From: Scortum barcoo
Taxonomy: Eukaryota; Chordata; Actinopteri; Centrarchiformes; Terapontidae
Assembly (NCBI GenBank): GCA_023238725.1
Contig: CM041538.1
Coordinates: 4,470,380 to 4,534,379, forward strand
Length of the DNA stretch: 64,000 nucleotides
Direction: 5' to 3'
Below the pieces are notes generated by a model. That model had not been told where the DNA came from and searched no databases. It was given only the letters and a program-made list of their open reading frames with translations. The position numbers and the translations under genes are program-made. Positions 48,181 through 61,614 of the stretch are shown in pieces (position 1 is the first letter of the stretch; the number at the start of each line of letters is the position of its first letter).

Positions 48181-51100
48181 AGCACATTGGTTTTGTGTGT
48201 ATGCGCTGTGTACTCGAAATCAGGGGTCTCATTTCTATACTCTTTGACATTTCTGTGGTATTTGTTTTGGCCTTTTCTCTGGGAGCCGGACGAACTGAGG
48301 TCTTGTGGTACGGATGGTGTCTTTGTCAATGCTGCTTAGCAGACTGTCAGAATTCCAGACACAGCTATCTGAGGTTACAAACTCACACACACACACACGC
48401 ACACAGAACAGAATTGGAGCGTTTCAGTCCAATTTCTGATCTCGTGTGCTGCTGCAGAAATCGAAGGTCCATGAAGTTCAACTTATCAGGGATGGATTCA
48501 ATTGGGTTTCATTTCCTGGAGGGTTTTTAAGTGATATGACAGTGTCTCATGCATTAGCAGATGTTTCTTACTACCAATTACTTGAAATATCCACCACACG
48601 TTTTAGAAAATTCCAGCCTTTGCAGAAAACCTTTGCAGAAACAAGTGTAGTGTTTAGGTGAGTTATAATTTGTGAGATTGGGCTACTGAAATAAAACTGA
48701 CTTCACTCGATAATGCTGATGATTATGGAGCATGGAAGAAGGAATGTGTAAAAACTCATCATACTGCACAAAGTGTTTCTCTTCACATATTTCTGTCTGT
48801 CCTTGATGTCCTTGGATTTACTGCCTATATTTTCTTAAAACTTGGAGTTGATTTTCAGGTTACTAATTCTGTCAGAAATAAAAGGTCAATGTCCACACTG
48901 AGACACACTTTTATCCAGAGAGCTCAAAAAGGTTTCTGCCGCTCATCACGTGAACGTCTCACACTGACAGCAGCGAGCTGGTCTGACCACCATGAACAAT
49001 TTGGCATTCAGCGTCCTATTCATCATAGTGTTGCACTGACCAAAGTTAGCACCTCACTCAGCAAAGACAATCGGACAGGTTAGAAACACGCCAACAGTGT
49101 ACACAGATTAGGAGGAAGTTAGCATGGACAGTTTTGATAATAATTTTACCGTCTGGCTTTATTTTATTTGGCTTCATGGTTTAACTGCAGCCTCATGGTT
49201 TAACTAGCCTCAAAGCTACGGAAACAGAGGCCAAGTAATAATAAACCACAGTTTTCCTTTTGGGTGGGGTTACAGCTTCTGTTTCATCGGTAATGTTGGA
49301 GACAGTTTGGGAAAGTCTGCCAGTGTGTCAGTATGTTGTCAGTATGTCCAGCTTCACAGTTAGATGCTTATTGTGAAGCACATGCAGGCTTCAGTTCGTA
49401 TCAAAAGGAGCTTTAAGCCTCAGTGTTTGCTTCCCACAGCTAATGAGGGGCTCAGAACAGAAAGCGATTGGATCCTGCAGTGGCAATGCAGTTTACAGAA
49501 TACTTCAGGCAACATTATGCGATTACAGTGGCACTGAAACTTTCCCGAGGCGGGGTAGCTGTAGCTTAATAGGGCCAGCAGAAACATCTCTGTATGTGTC
49601 TGTGTCAACAAACACACACTGTTATCAAACTGTGTTATCTTCTTCTGCTTGAAAACTGACCGCTCCCATCCGCCTGCTCTTTGCAGAAACCTTTTATCCG
49701 TCACCCATTTCAACAACGTTTCTTTGCCATCTCTTCAACCCCCACGCCCCAGTCACTGTGATAAATATCAATGACTAAACAGGTTTCTTTTTGGAAATCT
49801 AACATAGGGCAAAAAGGTATTGTGTTCTGCCAATCTTTGCCTAAAGAGAAGTGAATATTTTTAAAAAAATGAAGGCAAGGATAAAAAAGAAACACAAACA
49901 CGGTGCCAGACAAGTGAAGCTCAGCCAAGAGAGCAAAAGTGAGCTTAGCTGAGTGGCTTAGCTGACAAATCCCCGAGCGGCGCAGAGATGACGGCTCAGA
50001 TACGTCTCTATCAAGTGTCTCAGGCAGGAACAGCTGCCAGACATCCAGGTGAAAGATGCATCAGATAGATCAGATCTTGTAAAAAGAGAGGCAGACTCCA
50101 CGAGAAAGCCTTTGACGGCTAAATAAGTCAGACAAATACTGCTAACGGAAAAAAACTTCTTATCTTGTATGTCAAGGGGCTTGTTTTTTCTCTTTAAAGT
50201 ATCAATAATCCACAAAATGTTCACATGAATGAATGTCACTTTCTGTTAGTGTGAATCGGCCATTTGCAATGCAACAATGTGCTGCAGTTTTAAGATTTTC
50301 TTTTCTTTTTTTTCAATAGCTAAAAGCCAACTGAAAATGAGATGCAACTGTTTTATTCAGTCAGCAATGACTCAGCAGGGGCGCTGATCTCTACACAGAT
50401 ATCATAGATAAACAGCAGAGCAGTAAAAAAAAAAAAAAATGAGGCACGACCTTTCTGTCAAATATTTATACACTCTGGAGCGCTGGTGATCAATTTTAAT
50501 CTATTTTAATTTTAGACCGTGTAGATAATCAAAGACATCTGGAGGACAAATCTAAAAATGAGATGAAAATTAAATGAAAATCTTCACTGCCGCCTCTCTT
50601 GGAAACATCAGCGGCAAATGATTTTACATCTGTGGTTCAGAGGTCAGACGTGCCTCTCTCTTGACTCATCATTTAAAAGCCATACAGGGAGAAAGCTGAT
50701 CCACCAGCCGTTCACTCAAAGGACCAGAATGCAACCTGTGATACCTGTACAGGTGCTAATGCCATCATATTACCTCATCATGTCATGACGTTATGGAGAT
50801 ATCAAAGGCAACATTGAATATAGTGAGATTCTCAGTAGTTTGATTTGTAGATACCGCTAAGGATCATTTGTTCTGCATTGGAGGCACTTTAGCAGCTACC
50901 TAAGCCAGTTTACAGTCTACAGTTAACAGCTAACACTTGGGGGTACTTTATAGTTTTAGTTCATAATTTCTACCTCTTTAATTCTGACTGTAATGAGGCA
51001 ACATAATTATAAAAGGGCCAGTATTTCCCCATCCCCATATTCCCAACTGTGCGTTTTGAAATGTAAAATAAATGCTTTATTATATCCATGGTGAGATATT

Positions 51101-51468
51101 TAGTTTACAGATTATATAAATAACAAGTTAACAGTTGATAATAACATAATGAGGTTTTCTGGGTGAAGGGGAGGAGAAGAGCTTGGCCATGTTAGTATAC
51201 AAAGAGGACTCTCTATCCAAAACTACTTTCTTCCACATTGAAATGTTGTATTTTTGCTGTGCTTATGTGTAATCATTTCATCACTTACAGTTAGTGTTCA
51301 AGATGTATTTTACACTGACTGTTCCTCTGAGATAGTAATAGATAGTTATTATTCAGTGATAAAACATATTGGCTCACAAAATATCCATCACTGCTCTTTA
51401 GTAACCAAATTCCAGGATCACTGCCAAAATGTCATGATTTGCAGGATTTCTATGTCGGCCTCAAACCG

Positions 51469-51499
51469 GATTTGTGGATGTTTTTTACATCCACAAATC
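51469..51499. repeat. Perfect 13-bp inverted repeat (hairpin)
   Basis: The arm gatttgtggatgt (51469-51481) is followed by five T and then its exact inverse acatccacaaatc (51487-51499). It is the best short hairpin I noticed. A second, weaker one (tcagattcttt / aaaggaatctga) lies near 51680. Neither sits in a recognisable element or RNA gene. Confidence 0.8.
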
Positions 51500-52225
51500 A
51501 GTGGAGCTGTGGTGATTCTGAATTTTAAATGAAGATTTGACTAAAGTTGTTTTAAATCACTTTATCACGCAAGAACAATTCATTCAACATTTAACTGCAG
51601 AAGGGAACCATGTGTATTTATTTAGTGTTGAGAATGGCTTTCTTGTTTCAATTTAAGATTCTTTCAATCAGATTCTTTAAAAGAAAAGGAATCTGACTGC
51701 AATCTTTAAAAAGAAGCAGTCAGAGCTGCCATCTAGGCTGGAAAATGATGCCTGAATTAAATTTATTGTTCGTGAAGGGAGGTCATTTGGAAAAGCCTGC
51801 AGAGTTTAGTGCAGGAGGCAGGGCCAGGGAGAGCTGTGACTGAAAACCCAGAGAGAGTGAGTGAAATCAAAAGATGGACACTCAAAGTAAATGAGATGAT
51901 AGAGAGAGGCAGGATGTGAGTGTGTGAATGGCTAGATGGAGAGAGGGAGAGAGAGAAAGAAAAAGGGGGGAGCCGGAGACTGTGCATGAATTAAGGGGCT
52001 GAAAAGAGAGCGAGACAGCGGAGCAGAGCAGATGATTCATGACTCAGCCGGTGAGTAAAAGTTCAGCGGTGCATTGAGTTGAGTTTGACAAAAACACCCC
52101 TTTTCCTTCACATTTAACCTGCTGCAGCCTCCATCAGCAAAATATAACCAGAAAAACTATTAGTGTCCGTTTCATGAACTTTTGACAGGCAGCTTAATGC
52201 CGCCTTAGCAAGGCTCTTTGACCCC

Positions 52226-52248
52226 CACACACACACACACACACACAA

Positions 52249-52294
<46 letters not shown>

Positions 52295-52321
52295 GTCTGT
52301 CTCTGCCTCTCTCCCTCCCTC
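52226..52321 (+). repeat. Compound CA / CT simple repeat
   Basis: About 11 CA units, a short gap, then a CT-rich run with few interruptions up to ctccctccctc. Confidence 0.88.
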
Positions 52322-52570
52322 AGCTAGCCTTGTTAATAAACCCTTCCTGTTAACAGGCTGAGTCTATCAGGCGGGGGGCTGTGATTTGATGTTCCAGTAA
52401 TGAAGTGGGCTTGTTTTAGAAGGCCTCTGTCATTTTTCCTTTGATAAACTGCTGCCTGTGAAACGCAGCCGCTATAAATCAAAGGCTAAGAGGCAATGCA
52501 CCACACGCAGTGCATCGACAATCGCACAGTTACAGGGAATCGATACAATAACGCACCTGAGCCAGGCTGT

Positions 52571-52573
<3 letters not shown>

Positions 52574-52615
<42 letters not shown>
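52574..52615 (+). repeat. GT microsatellite (21 units)
   Basis: Forty-two bases of uninterrupted GT. The open frame running across it (52458-52940) is low-complexity in its middle and has no recognisable domain. Confidence 0.93.
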
Positions 52616-52616
<1 letters not shown>

Positions 52617-55600
52617 AAATATATGTGCATTAATATAATCTTCCAGCCGTTACCATCCTGTAATTGGAAATCTATGAAGGATCCAGTACCAGCCTCAGCA
52701 ACACGAGACACACATGGGGTGCTGCGGTCGTTAAAACATCCACTCAGTCGATCACTGTGTAGATCCATGACAATATCCTGTTGCCTGGTGGAGCAGAGCA
52801 CCGACTGTATGCTTTTAATTTTTGTTCCAATCTGTCTAATTCTTCACAACGTTGCAGCAAGTGACATAATGGAGCAGAAATGTCCCCAAACGCACCATTT
52901 TTCAGCCTGTTTCTGCTCCCATCACCCAGAGATCTACTGAATTAAGCACAAATAAATCACAGATAAGTTCTATAATCCCTCAAAATGTGGTCAGAAGATG
53001 GGCAGTGGTGTTGGGTTTGTTACGTGAGTTGAAGACTTAACTGTGGCTCCTCCACTGGACTAAACAGTATGAGCTGAAGGGAAAGGTAGATTTTGATGTT
53101 TCAATTATTTTTATGGCGTGTTAAAGCTCTAATAGTTAATTAGACTGACATCAGAAGGCTAATTAGTGCCATTTGAACGGCTAGGTTTGAGTGACAGGCT
53201 TAGTGTCAATCAGCTGCACAGTGTAAAAGTTACAGCCTTTAAAATAAAATTACAGCATGCCCTGTCCATTAGGCTGAGTGGTGTAAGTGTTGAAAGACCT
53301 GAATAAGAAGCCAGGTTGTGCCATCTCTTCAAGTTTAGTTTCAATGTACAAATGGTGTTTGGGATACAGTTCGTGTTTGGACATATTAATCGTACAGTCA
53401 CCCAAGAACTTTTTCAAGCAGTGCATAAACATATAAATTTGCGTCGATTTTTTAACTTTACAACTTCATTTATCCCTTGACATAAAAGTAACTGTGTATT
53501 ATTTCTACTAGAACCTATTAGACAACTGGACATCAGGTGCTACAACTGCCTTCTCATTTAGGTTAGAACAAACTATGCTCATAATCAGGCTGTTACACCT
53601 CTGAGTTTCATGAATTCTTATGCATGCAATGAGACAGCACCCAATGAGCCGATGTGGATATTGTCATTATAACTGACTGCAGTAACCTGGGCCTCATCAG
53701 TTGATATATCTGACTGGAATAGGGACTGCATACATCAAGCAAGCAATACTCCTAAAAATCAAATTGCCTGAAAACGGCAAGCCGAAAGCAATGTGCTGGA
53801 GCCTGTACTGGAGCCTCAGTTCAATAATTCATCATGTTTTAGTAGAGGGCTACAGTCCACCTGTGGTTCACCTCACTCTCCTTTAGCTTTATCAGTCAAT
53901 ATGACTTTGCTGGTCTCATCTCTCCATTCACCATTTCATCCAAATTTCCATCCAGGTTTCTGTCCTTTTCCCACATAGACTGCCACAAAAAACTGGCAAG
54001 GCAAACACTTCGTAATGGATGTTTCTGTCTTAGCACAGGACCACACAGGAATTTATATTCTTTCAGTGAGTTGCCTTGTGACAGAACTAAAATTAAACCC
54101 CCCCAGAGGGAATAATAAAGTAATTTTTCTTGTGTTGTGCCTGTATTGATTAAGTAGTAGAGTATGTACTAGTCTTTGTCTGCCAAGGCTAAAGAATCCC
54201 AGTATGTGCGGTGGTATGAGTCAGTCGTTTGTCGTGTGTGATTTGTCCAAACTTGATTGGTTTCAATCTTCTGGTATGTCTCAAACTTATATGACAAAAA
54301 ACCAGGACAATCCATGTGTTTTTATCAGATGTGTTTTCAGGATATAATTTCTTTTTTTTTTTTAAATTTAGTTTTTACTTAGAGGAGGAACTCTAATGTC
54401 TATCACTGACTCTCACTCTCTCCTGACAGGCTTTTGGATTCAGTGTTTTTCAGTTTGAATGTTCTTTACATTTTGACAGCAAAAGCAAGCCTGTCAGTAA
54501 GACTCCAGTGTGTGAATGATTATTGAGCTTGAGGTTTGGCTTCACTTTTGACAGTTATGCTAGAAAACGTTTTAATTTTCTGGTTTGCTCCTCAGTTCAC
54601 TGTGTCTCAGCTTATGAGTGCAACAGATGACTCGACTTTGAATTCAGCCGTGCACTTAAAGCGGAGCACCACTTTAAACAAAAGGACATTTAAAGAGTTT
54701 AAACAAAGCCTCTTGACCTGTCACGTTTAAAATAAAGCCCTGTTCTTTTTCCTGCATACTTTGGAAGGTTTCTGCAACAGCCTCAAACTAAAATCTTTCC
54801 CAGAACAACACAGATTTGGCAACGCCGACATAAACCAGCAGCATACTGATCAGGCATTACGTTGATTAAAAATGCCTATAAAAGATGGGGTGAAACGGTA
54901 GATGTTCATTATAAGAAGAGCTGGTGGTGTCGGCTCTAGCCCTGTGTGCCCACATAAAAGAAAAGCCCTGAAATTTTACAGCACAGAATTCCGAGAGCAG
55001 CACAACAAAACAGGCTTAATCATCAAGCAGACAAGCAATTTCCTCCTGTGCTTGTTAAAGCCAAGGTGAGAAGTTAGGAGCTCCGTCTCATTTGTATTCT
55101 TTTTTTTTTTATTTACTTACAAAAGCAAGCGCCCTAGTTTGTGCATCTACATGAACATAAATTGGGGTCTTTTATGAAAAATGCGGTCACTAAATCAGTA
55201 TCTCGTGCCCTGCAATAACCTCAGCTGAGCTGAACTGAATAAAAATCCTGCTCTCTCTCCCCCGCGTAAACACAAACCTCAACACAAATCAAGACAGGTA
55301 AAATATTTATGTGGCATTTTGTTATTCTGCCTCAGGGCTGTGGTGGACCTCCAGGAAAGTTTGTTCTTGGCCAGAATACACATTGGTGTGTATGGGCACG
55401 TGTGGATGTGTGACCCAGGGTGGACTTTGAAGCTGCAGGATGCTGAGACAAACAGGATGTTGCAGACAAATGCGGTCACTTTTAACCTGTTTTAAATAGT
55501 GTGTCTGCTAAATCAACACCGATTCCAGATCAAACAGCAGCGCTCTCTTTCCACAACAGTTAAAATATGTGGACCTCACTGTGTGGAAATCACTGTGCAC

Positions 55601-56222
55601 ATTTGTTTTTTGTAACAGTAACATGAGGCCCGGGATCGCTGTGGAAGTCTGTCTGTATTTAATGTGGATCGGTCACATCTGGCCGATATGTGATCCACTG
55701 AAACCTAAAATAAAAGCTCTTACACCAACACCTGAAAAACAGGTGTTTTAAATTAATAAAATGCATGAAAGAATGATACATTTCTAAAATTGCATCCATT
55801 TAATTTCCATCAGTCGCCCATGACACCTTGGTGGCTACCATGGAATATTCATTGAGAACCGTTTTTGTCCTATGTCCTAGATTAAGACGACTAGGGGTGG
55901 TTTTCAAAAAAAAATTAGATTGTTTATAATTTACAATACATTTTGTTCGACATCTAAGTTGTAAAACTAAAATTTCTTGAGGGACTGTCGTTCCACAGCT
56001 TGTTTGTGCGGCTTTCTCTTCATCTGCATTGCTTCTCATTCACTATTTGTTTTATTTTGTTTTATTCAATGTTTACTCCCACCCTCCCTGTAGAGGCCAC
56101 AGCCATTTGTTGTCCTCATTGCAAAAAACAAAACAAACAAACAAACAAAAAAAACAAAAACATTCACTTCGATTCAGGAAAACAAGAAGAGAGAGAAAAG
56201 CTCTTGAGCTCATGCATATTCT

Positions 56223-56323
56223 CATAAGCACACAATCAGGAACACTTTAATAAAAATACAGCACATTATGCATAAGCACACAATCAGGAACACTCAAGGT
56301 TAATAAAAATACAGCACATTATG
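56223..56323 (+). repeat. Tandem duplication, two copies of about 50 bp
   Basis: Copy one (56223-56270) and copy two (56271-56323) both start cataagcacacaatcaggaa and end aataaaaatacagcacatta followed by tg. They differ only by a 5-base insertion (caagg or equivalent) in copy two. The near identity suggests a recent duplication. Confidence 0.93.
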
Positions 56324-58956
56324 GGGGAGCACCAACAGATCAACAAGGGTACAAGGTACAAGGTCACTGGATGGATCCAATGTGTAATGGGAGCTGTATT
56401 AACAAAGCAGGGGATGAAGCAGAACGCTTGTTTTGTTTCTTCTCTGAGTGTCCAGAGGACTGCAGATAGCGGAAAAGGAGGAGAGGGAGAATCAAAACCA
56501 ATAAAACAACATTTGAACTGTCAGGGATGAAAGTAAGAGAAAGAAAACAATAATAGAAAGCTCATACATATGAAATTACAGACAGAGGGAGAGATGGAGA
56601 GACATAAACTCTGTTGACACAAGAGCACAACATGCTCTAATGAGTGTAAACAGCAAAAACCTGCAAGTCTTCACATATTTTAAATGATCTGGACTCTGCA
56701 GAATTTAACATACAGAAAGATCTTGGATATAGAACAATATTATACTATATATAACAATATGATTATTTGTACTCAAATATGGAATTGATCTGAATTTCTT
56801 CATACTCTGGAATTATCTGTCATCAGTTTGGTACAATGAAAACTTGGCTGAGTGAGTCAAGGATGAGACAGAACAGTGAATAAGTGGATATGAATGGTAT
56901 TTACGGCATAATAAATTTTAAAACATCAAAAGTGAGAAAGGCTGCAGGATTCTTTGTGTCAGCTCTTCTTGGTACTGCACAGTGAACACATCTGAAAACT
57001 CCCGTTCGTGGTGAAGCAAAGTTTTCTCATTAATTCTTATCCTCCCTCCTTCATCATACCTTTCTCCCAATCTAATAAGACGTCAGCCACTCCTCCGCGT
57101 CCTTTTGTCCTTTTTCTCTACACGAACTTCCCTCCCTCTGTGTGTTGAGTGTTACTTTCCACTCCTCCCGCCCTCCCACTCTTTTCTAAATCAGTGTTAT
57201 CCTCCAACATGCACCAAGGATGCCAGTGCCTGTGTTTACATATTAGGAAGCCCTTTTTTCTTAGAAATAAAACACTGTTGTGTTGTATGTACTTACAGAC
57301 ATAATAATCAGAGATTTAAAGAAAGAACAGTTAGAGATGGACCACATGGTGAAAGTGTTTTGCCACCTGGAGTCTATATAGGGTCAAGAAGAAACATTCA
57401 ATCTGAACTTTTCAACTAACATGAACATGACATCTGTGAAGTTCCTTAGAGAAACAGAAATCTGAACACCTTCAGTTCCATGACAACTGAGCAAACTCTC
57501 CTATCTGCTGAGGATCACTGTGTAAGTTTCACTCCTTGCTTGGTTTTATCAACAACATATTCAAGTGCTGACACTTTATTACCGTCAGTTGTTATGCTGA
57601 ACTTTTTATGTCAGTTTGGTGACAGTTTAGTATAACTTCTGCCTTGCCATTATGTTCCACATTCTCACCACACTCACCTCCCCCTCAGGCACACTGGACC
57701 CAAACTCTGCCCTTTGCTTTGATGCTAAGCTCGACTGCTTTAGCCTGCGGCCAGTGAGGCTGTGGGAGTAGGAGCAACCTTTTCAAACAGGAAATATACA
57801 CAGACACTAGGGTTAGGGTTAGTAATAATGGGCATAAGTTCATAATGCCTCTCTGATTAAAAATTGTAATTGCAATAAATTCCCAAAGCAATGCCTCCCT
57901 TGCCTGTAGTGCCTCCGGAACCTTTCACTTGAGGATGGAGGTGCACAAATCTATCTGACAATATACAGCTTCAGTCAGTCAAAGTTTACCAATGAATATG
58001 TAAAAGTCGTTCCACGCAGTGCATCTGCAATCTAACGATTCTCATTTACTATGAATAAGCTTCAGGGAGTAGCATGTTAAACGTGACAAGTCTGATGTCA
58101 AATTGAGTTAAACATCTGTTCCATTTTTGTCCATCTGTGGATAAATATGAACGAGCGCGTGGAGCTCTTAACGCTGTCATGACTGTGAAAACTGAAGTCT
58201 CGGTGGAGTGGGAGGGTAACTCTTTTACAACCGTAGCCATTAAAACCTCAAGCTGAGGCACACGCCGTATGTAAGTGCATGGTGGAGATGTGTGAAAACA
58301 CACACACAAAAAAACACAGCATGACGGGTGTGAGTGCTCTCAGCGTAACAATACTGCAGTATCTTCCACAATGTAAATGCATATGCTTCGGTGCACACAC
58401 ACTACCATATGTGGACAGGCACAGTAACACACCTCTACATCCAACAGGTCAACAAAGAATCTCCTCGGCGCTGTAAACAACAACTCAAAAATGTAATCAA
58501 GGAAGGTAAGATTGGACAAAAGAAATCAATAATGAAGTGCAAATAAATGTTGCAGCAGGCAGTGGAACAACTTCTGCCCCATGGTCTGTGAAAAATCAGT
58601 TCAAATTGACCACCTCTTTTTAAAAATTCAAGATATTTTTCAGTGAAAAATTGGTAAGGAATGAAAAAAGTGAGCCTCATGCATAAATTAAATACAGCTG
58701 TATCTTTAAGGCGGAGAATAACTGTGTAAAGATGAAGACAAACGGGAAGAGGCAGAATCGATTCAGCGCCACGGCAACCCTTTAAAGACAAATCACCTTT
58801 TCCTGTTCGCTTTACTGATCAGCGTTGTGTGTCTGCGCACCCGTGTGTGTGCGTGCATGTGTGTGTCTATCATACCTACCCACCACACCCAAATCTGAGA
58901 TTGTGCTCCGTCTTCTAATACAGACACACAAAGCAAAGTCATGCTCACATACCTGA

Positions 58957-58994
58957 ACACACACACACATACACACACAAACACACAAACACAA
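58957..58994 (+). repeat. Imperfect CA microsatellite
   Basis: CA runs interrupted by ta and aa. A GT-rich partner lies at 58840-58866. Confidence 0.8.
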
Positions 58995-61577
58995 TGCCCA
59001 AAGGCAGTGAAAAAGCAATGAGTGGGCAGACAGAAGGAAAACAAGAAGTGAACCGTCTTCATCTTCATTTACATTCGATTGAGAGTTCAGAGCAGCAGCT
59101 GCAGCGGTAGAAGGTTGGCTCAGTGTGGAAGAAATAAATAAGTGCACACAACAACACAAACTGAAGCACTTGCGCTTTCAGGAAATGTAATCTATTTAAG
59201 TGTTAGCAATGGTAATAACACAGTACTATATGCTCCTTTTAATCCAACAGAGGACTGGGATGATCAATACACCGAAAGGGTCAAAATATACTGGGCTGCT
59301 GCTTTGCATGAATAAACTCTGAAAAGGAAAGAGAATGTGAAATGAAGTTTATCATAACACAATGGGAGATGATAAAAAGACCTGTAATACTGTTCCAGAT
59401 ATTTTTGCTTTATTTGGATTAGAGAGGACAGTAAATCCAATAACCCTGGCAGCTGCACGGCCATTTTCTCCAGTTAGTGCCGTTTTCTCTGAGCTGCACA
59501 GCCACAGTTAACAGTTAAAGGTCATTTTAGACACAATTACAAGCCTGTAGAACTAATGCGCTGCCATCCTGCTGCCACTTTCCTCTTTCCAAACAGCTAA
59601 ATTAGTGGGGCGCCTCTATTTCAGGGTGATCAATGCCACGGAAGCTACGGACAAAAGGTAAACTGGAGAGCTGCTAAACTGATTTGTGTCTACAAAGATC
59701 TAATTTTATTACAGTTTACTTACAGTTTTGTTACTTTCGAGACACCTGGAGGCTTAAGAAAGACAATTCTAGAACTTTAAAAAGCATGTTTAAAGACAGG
59801 ACAGGGTACAGAAAGAATTTAGATACAAAAAAACTGAGGCCTGGATATTAAAATGGCTGTCTGAAAGAATGCAACTGATGAAAGTTTTGAAACATCAGAA
59901 CACACAGGATATAATCTAATTAATTCTGTATGTCTAACATTAACTGTGTGGTGTAGGACACAGTATCAACTGAGAAGGTGTCTTGTCCCTTGAACTGAAC
60001 GGAGGCAGAAGTCAGAAACCTAAAGACTTCCATTATTATGAAAATTACAGCAATGGGTTTTCCAGTGACATCTGTTTCCTCAAGACAGAAATGATGAGCG
60101 TTGGCCAAGTCGGGTGTTTCACTACTTCTTGTGACAAAAATTAAAAATGTCAGTCAAAGTGGGTGCTGCAGAAATAATACAGGACCCCGAGACCAGCTGC
60201 AGAGACGTGACCCCGGTGCTGTACAGATGTTTTATTCGCGGGGTGCTTCTTTTTAACTTCACTTTTATCAATCCCACTGGGAATGAGAAGGAGGCTGGCC
60301 AAGCTGTGGGGGACACTGTTATGTGTTGAGACTGTCGATGAAGTCTAGCTCATGTTGTTTTCCTTGGTATTTGGACGGTGCCCAGCACTGTAATAATACA
60401 GAGAACCACAGGGTCCCTCTGATCTGGTTGTGGGAAGAGACTCAGCCGGCTGTGCAACACTACTTTTCTGGACAACTGGTTTTATGAATCCATGTTATAG
60501 AGAAAAAATGAACCCAGTAAGATCTGGTTTTAAAAATACATTTGAAAGGTGAGGTATTTTATTACAAACTGCCATGACTCCTGTGTGTCTATGAAGCTCT
60601 ACATTCTCCTTCATAGTTTGTTTGCTTTTACTAATAGCCATAGGCTGTCAGAAATAGCTCCCTCTTCAGCATATGGTGTGCTATGTTTAATCTCCACCAT
60701 TTTATTGGATGTCCACATTTTGAGTGTAACAATTTAATCTACAAGCAACAAAACAGTTTTTCATGGTAAGTTTATGTTTTGTGTGATTACCTAATGTTTG
60801 TAAATTTGAGCATTACTGTGTAACTGACAGTGCTGAGTCAGTGTACATTTTTACTCGCTGCTACAGTCACACTATGTTTTAGCATTTACCATTATCCTAT
60901 CATTGATTATTTGAATGAATTTAGTAGCACTGCTATGATAGCTGAAGTCATTAGTTGATTAACAGATTACTATTGCAACAATTCTAATAACAGCTCAAGT
61001 CTTTTTTAAGAAAAAGTTCAGGAGATTAAGAGGAAATGTAAAAGACGTAATCTATTCAATACTTTATTGAGGATTTATTGAGTTGCTGATATTTTTATAC
61101 AATCAATCCTTCTCACCACTACAGCTCACTCTACTCTACAAGTCTACTTTCTACTGTAGAAATGACCCACATGCAAAAGTTTACAGTGACAGTAGAGTAT
61201 CTGGACTGGCCGGGAAACAACTTTGAGCCGAGTGTTGAGGGGCATAAATCAAATTTCCCTCACTTGCATTATATTGGAGTCGTGGCAGAGGCTTCAAAAC
61301 TGGGCACATAAAAACAAAACCTGCATGACCACTTCTTTTGTAATTTGTGTGAACTGACCCATTAAATGTTCCCAGCTATGTCTGCGGGGAGAGCTGTCCG
61401 GGGGAAACTCCTCTTTCCACATCTTTTTTCTTCTACGAGTTCTCCCCCTTTGGAGAAGTGAGAAAACTATCAAATTTGATCGGACAGTCCATTAGCTCAG
61501 AGCACAGAGGAATGTGAAGCTGCTGAGACAGAGACTGCTTAGGACTGAATTAGGCTGTGAGAAACTTTATGAGCTTT

Positions 61578-61578
<1 letters not shown>

Positions 61579-61611
<33 letters not shown>
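61579..61611 (+). repeat. GT microsatellite
   Basis: About 16 uninterrupted GT units followed by gcgcatgcac. Confidence 0.92.

Positions 61612-61614
<3 letters not shown>

Noticed and set aside
52458..52940. 160-codon open frame on the plus strand
   Set aside because: Its middle is a GT microsatellite (Cys-Val repeats), and neither flank shows a known domain or splice context.
53985..54140. Possible LINE 3' end (cccccccagagggaataata, then aagtaatttttct)
   Set aside because: Only the last 30 bases look tail-like and no coding remnant precedes them.
57806..57822. Telomere-like ctagggttagggttag
   Set aside because: Only two TTAGGG units; too short to indicate an interstitial telomere.
61140..61165. 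ctactgtagaaatgaccc, tested as a possible minus-strand end of the missing PTB exon (…YR)
   Set aside because: The residues read GHFYR instead of DPIYR, no GT follows the putative exon end and the upstream codons do not match.
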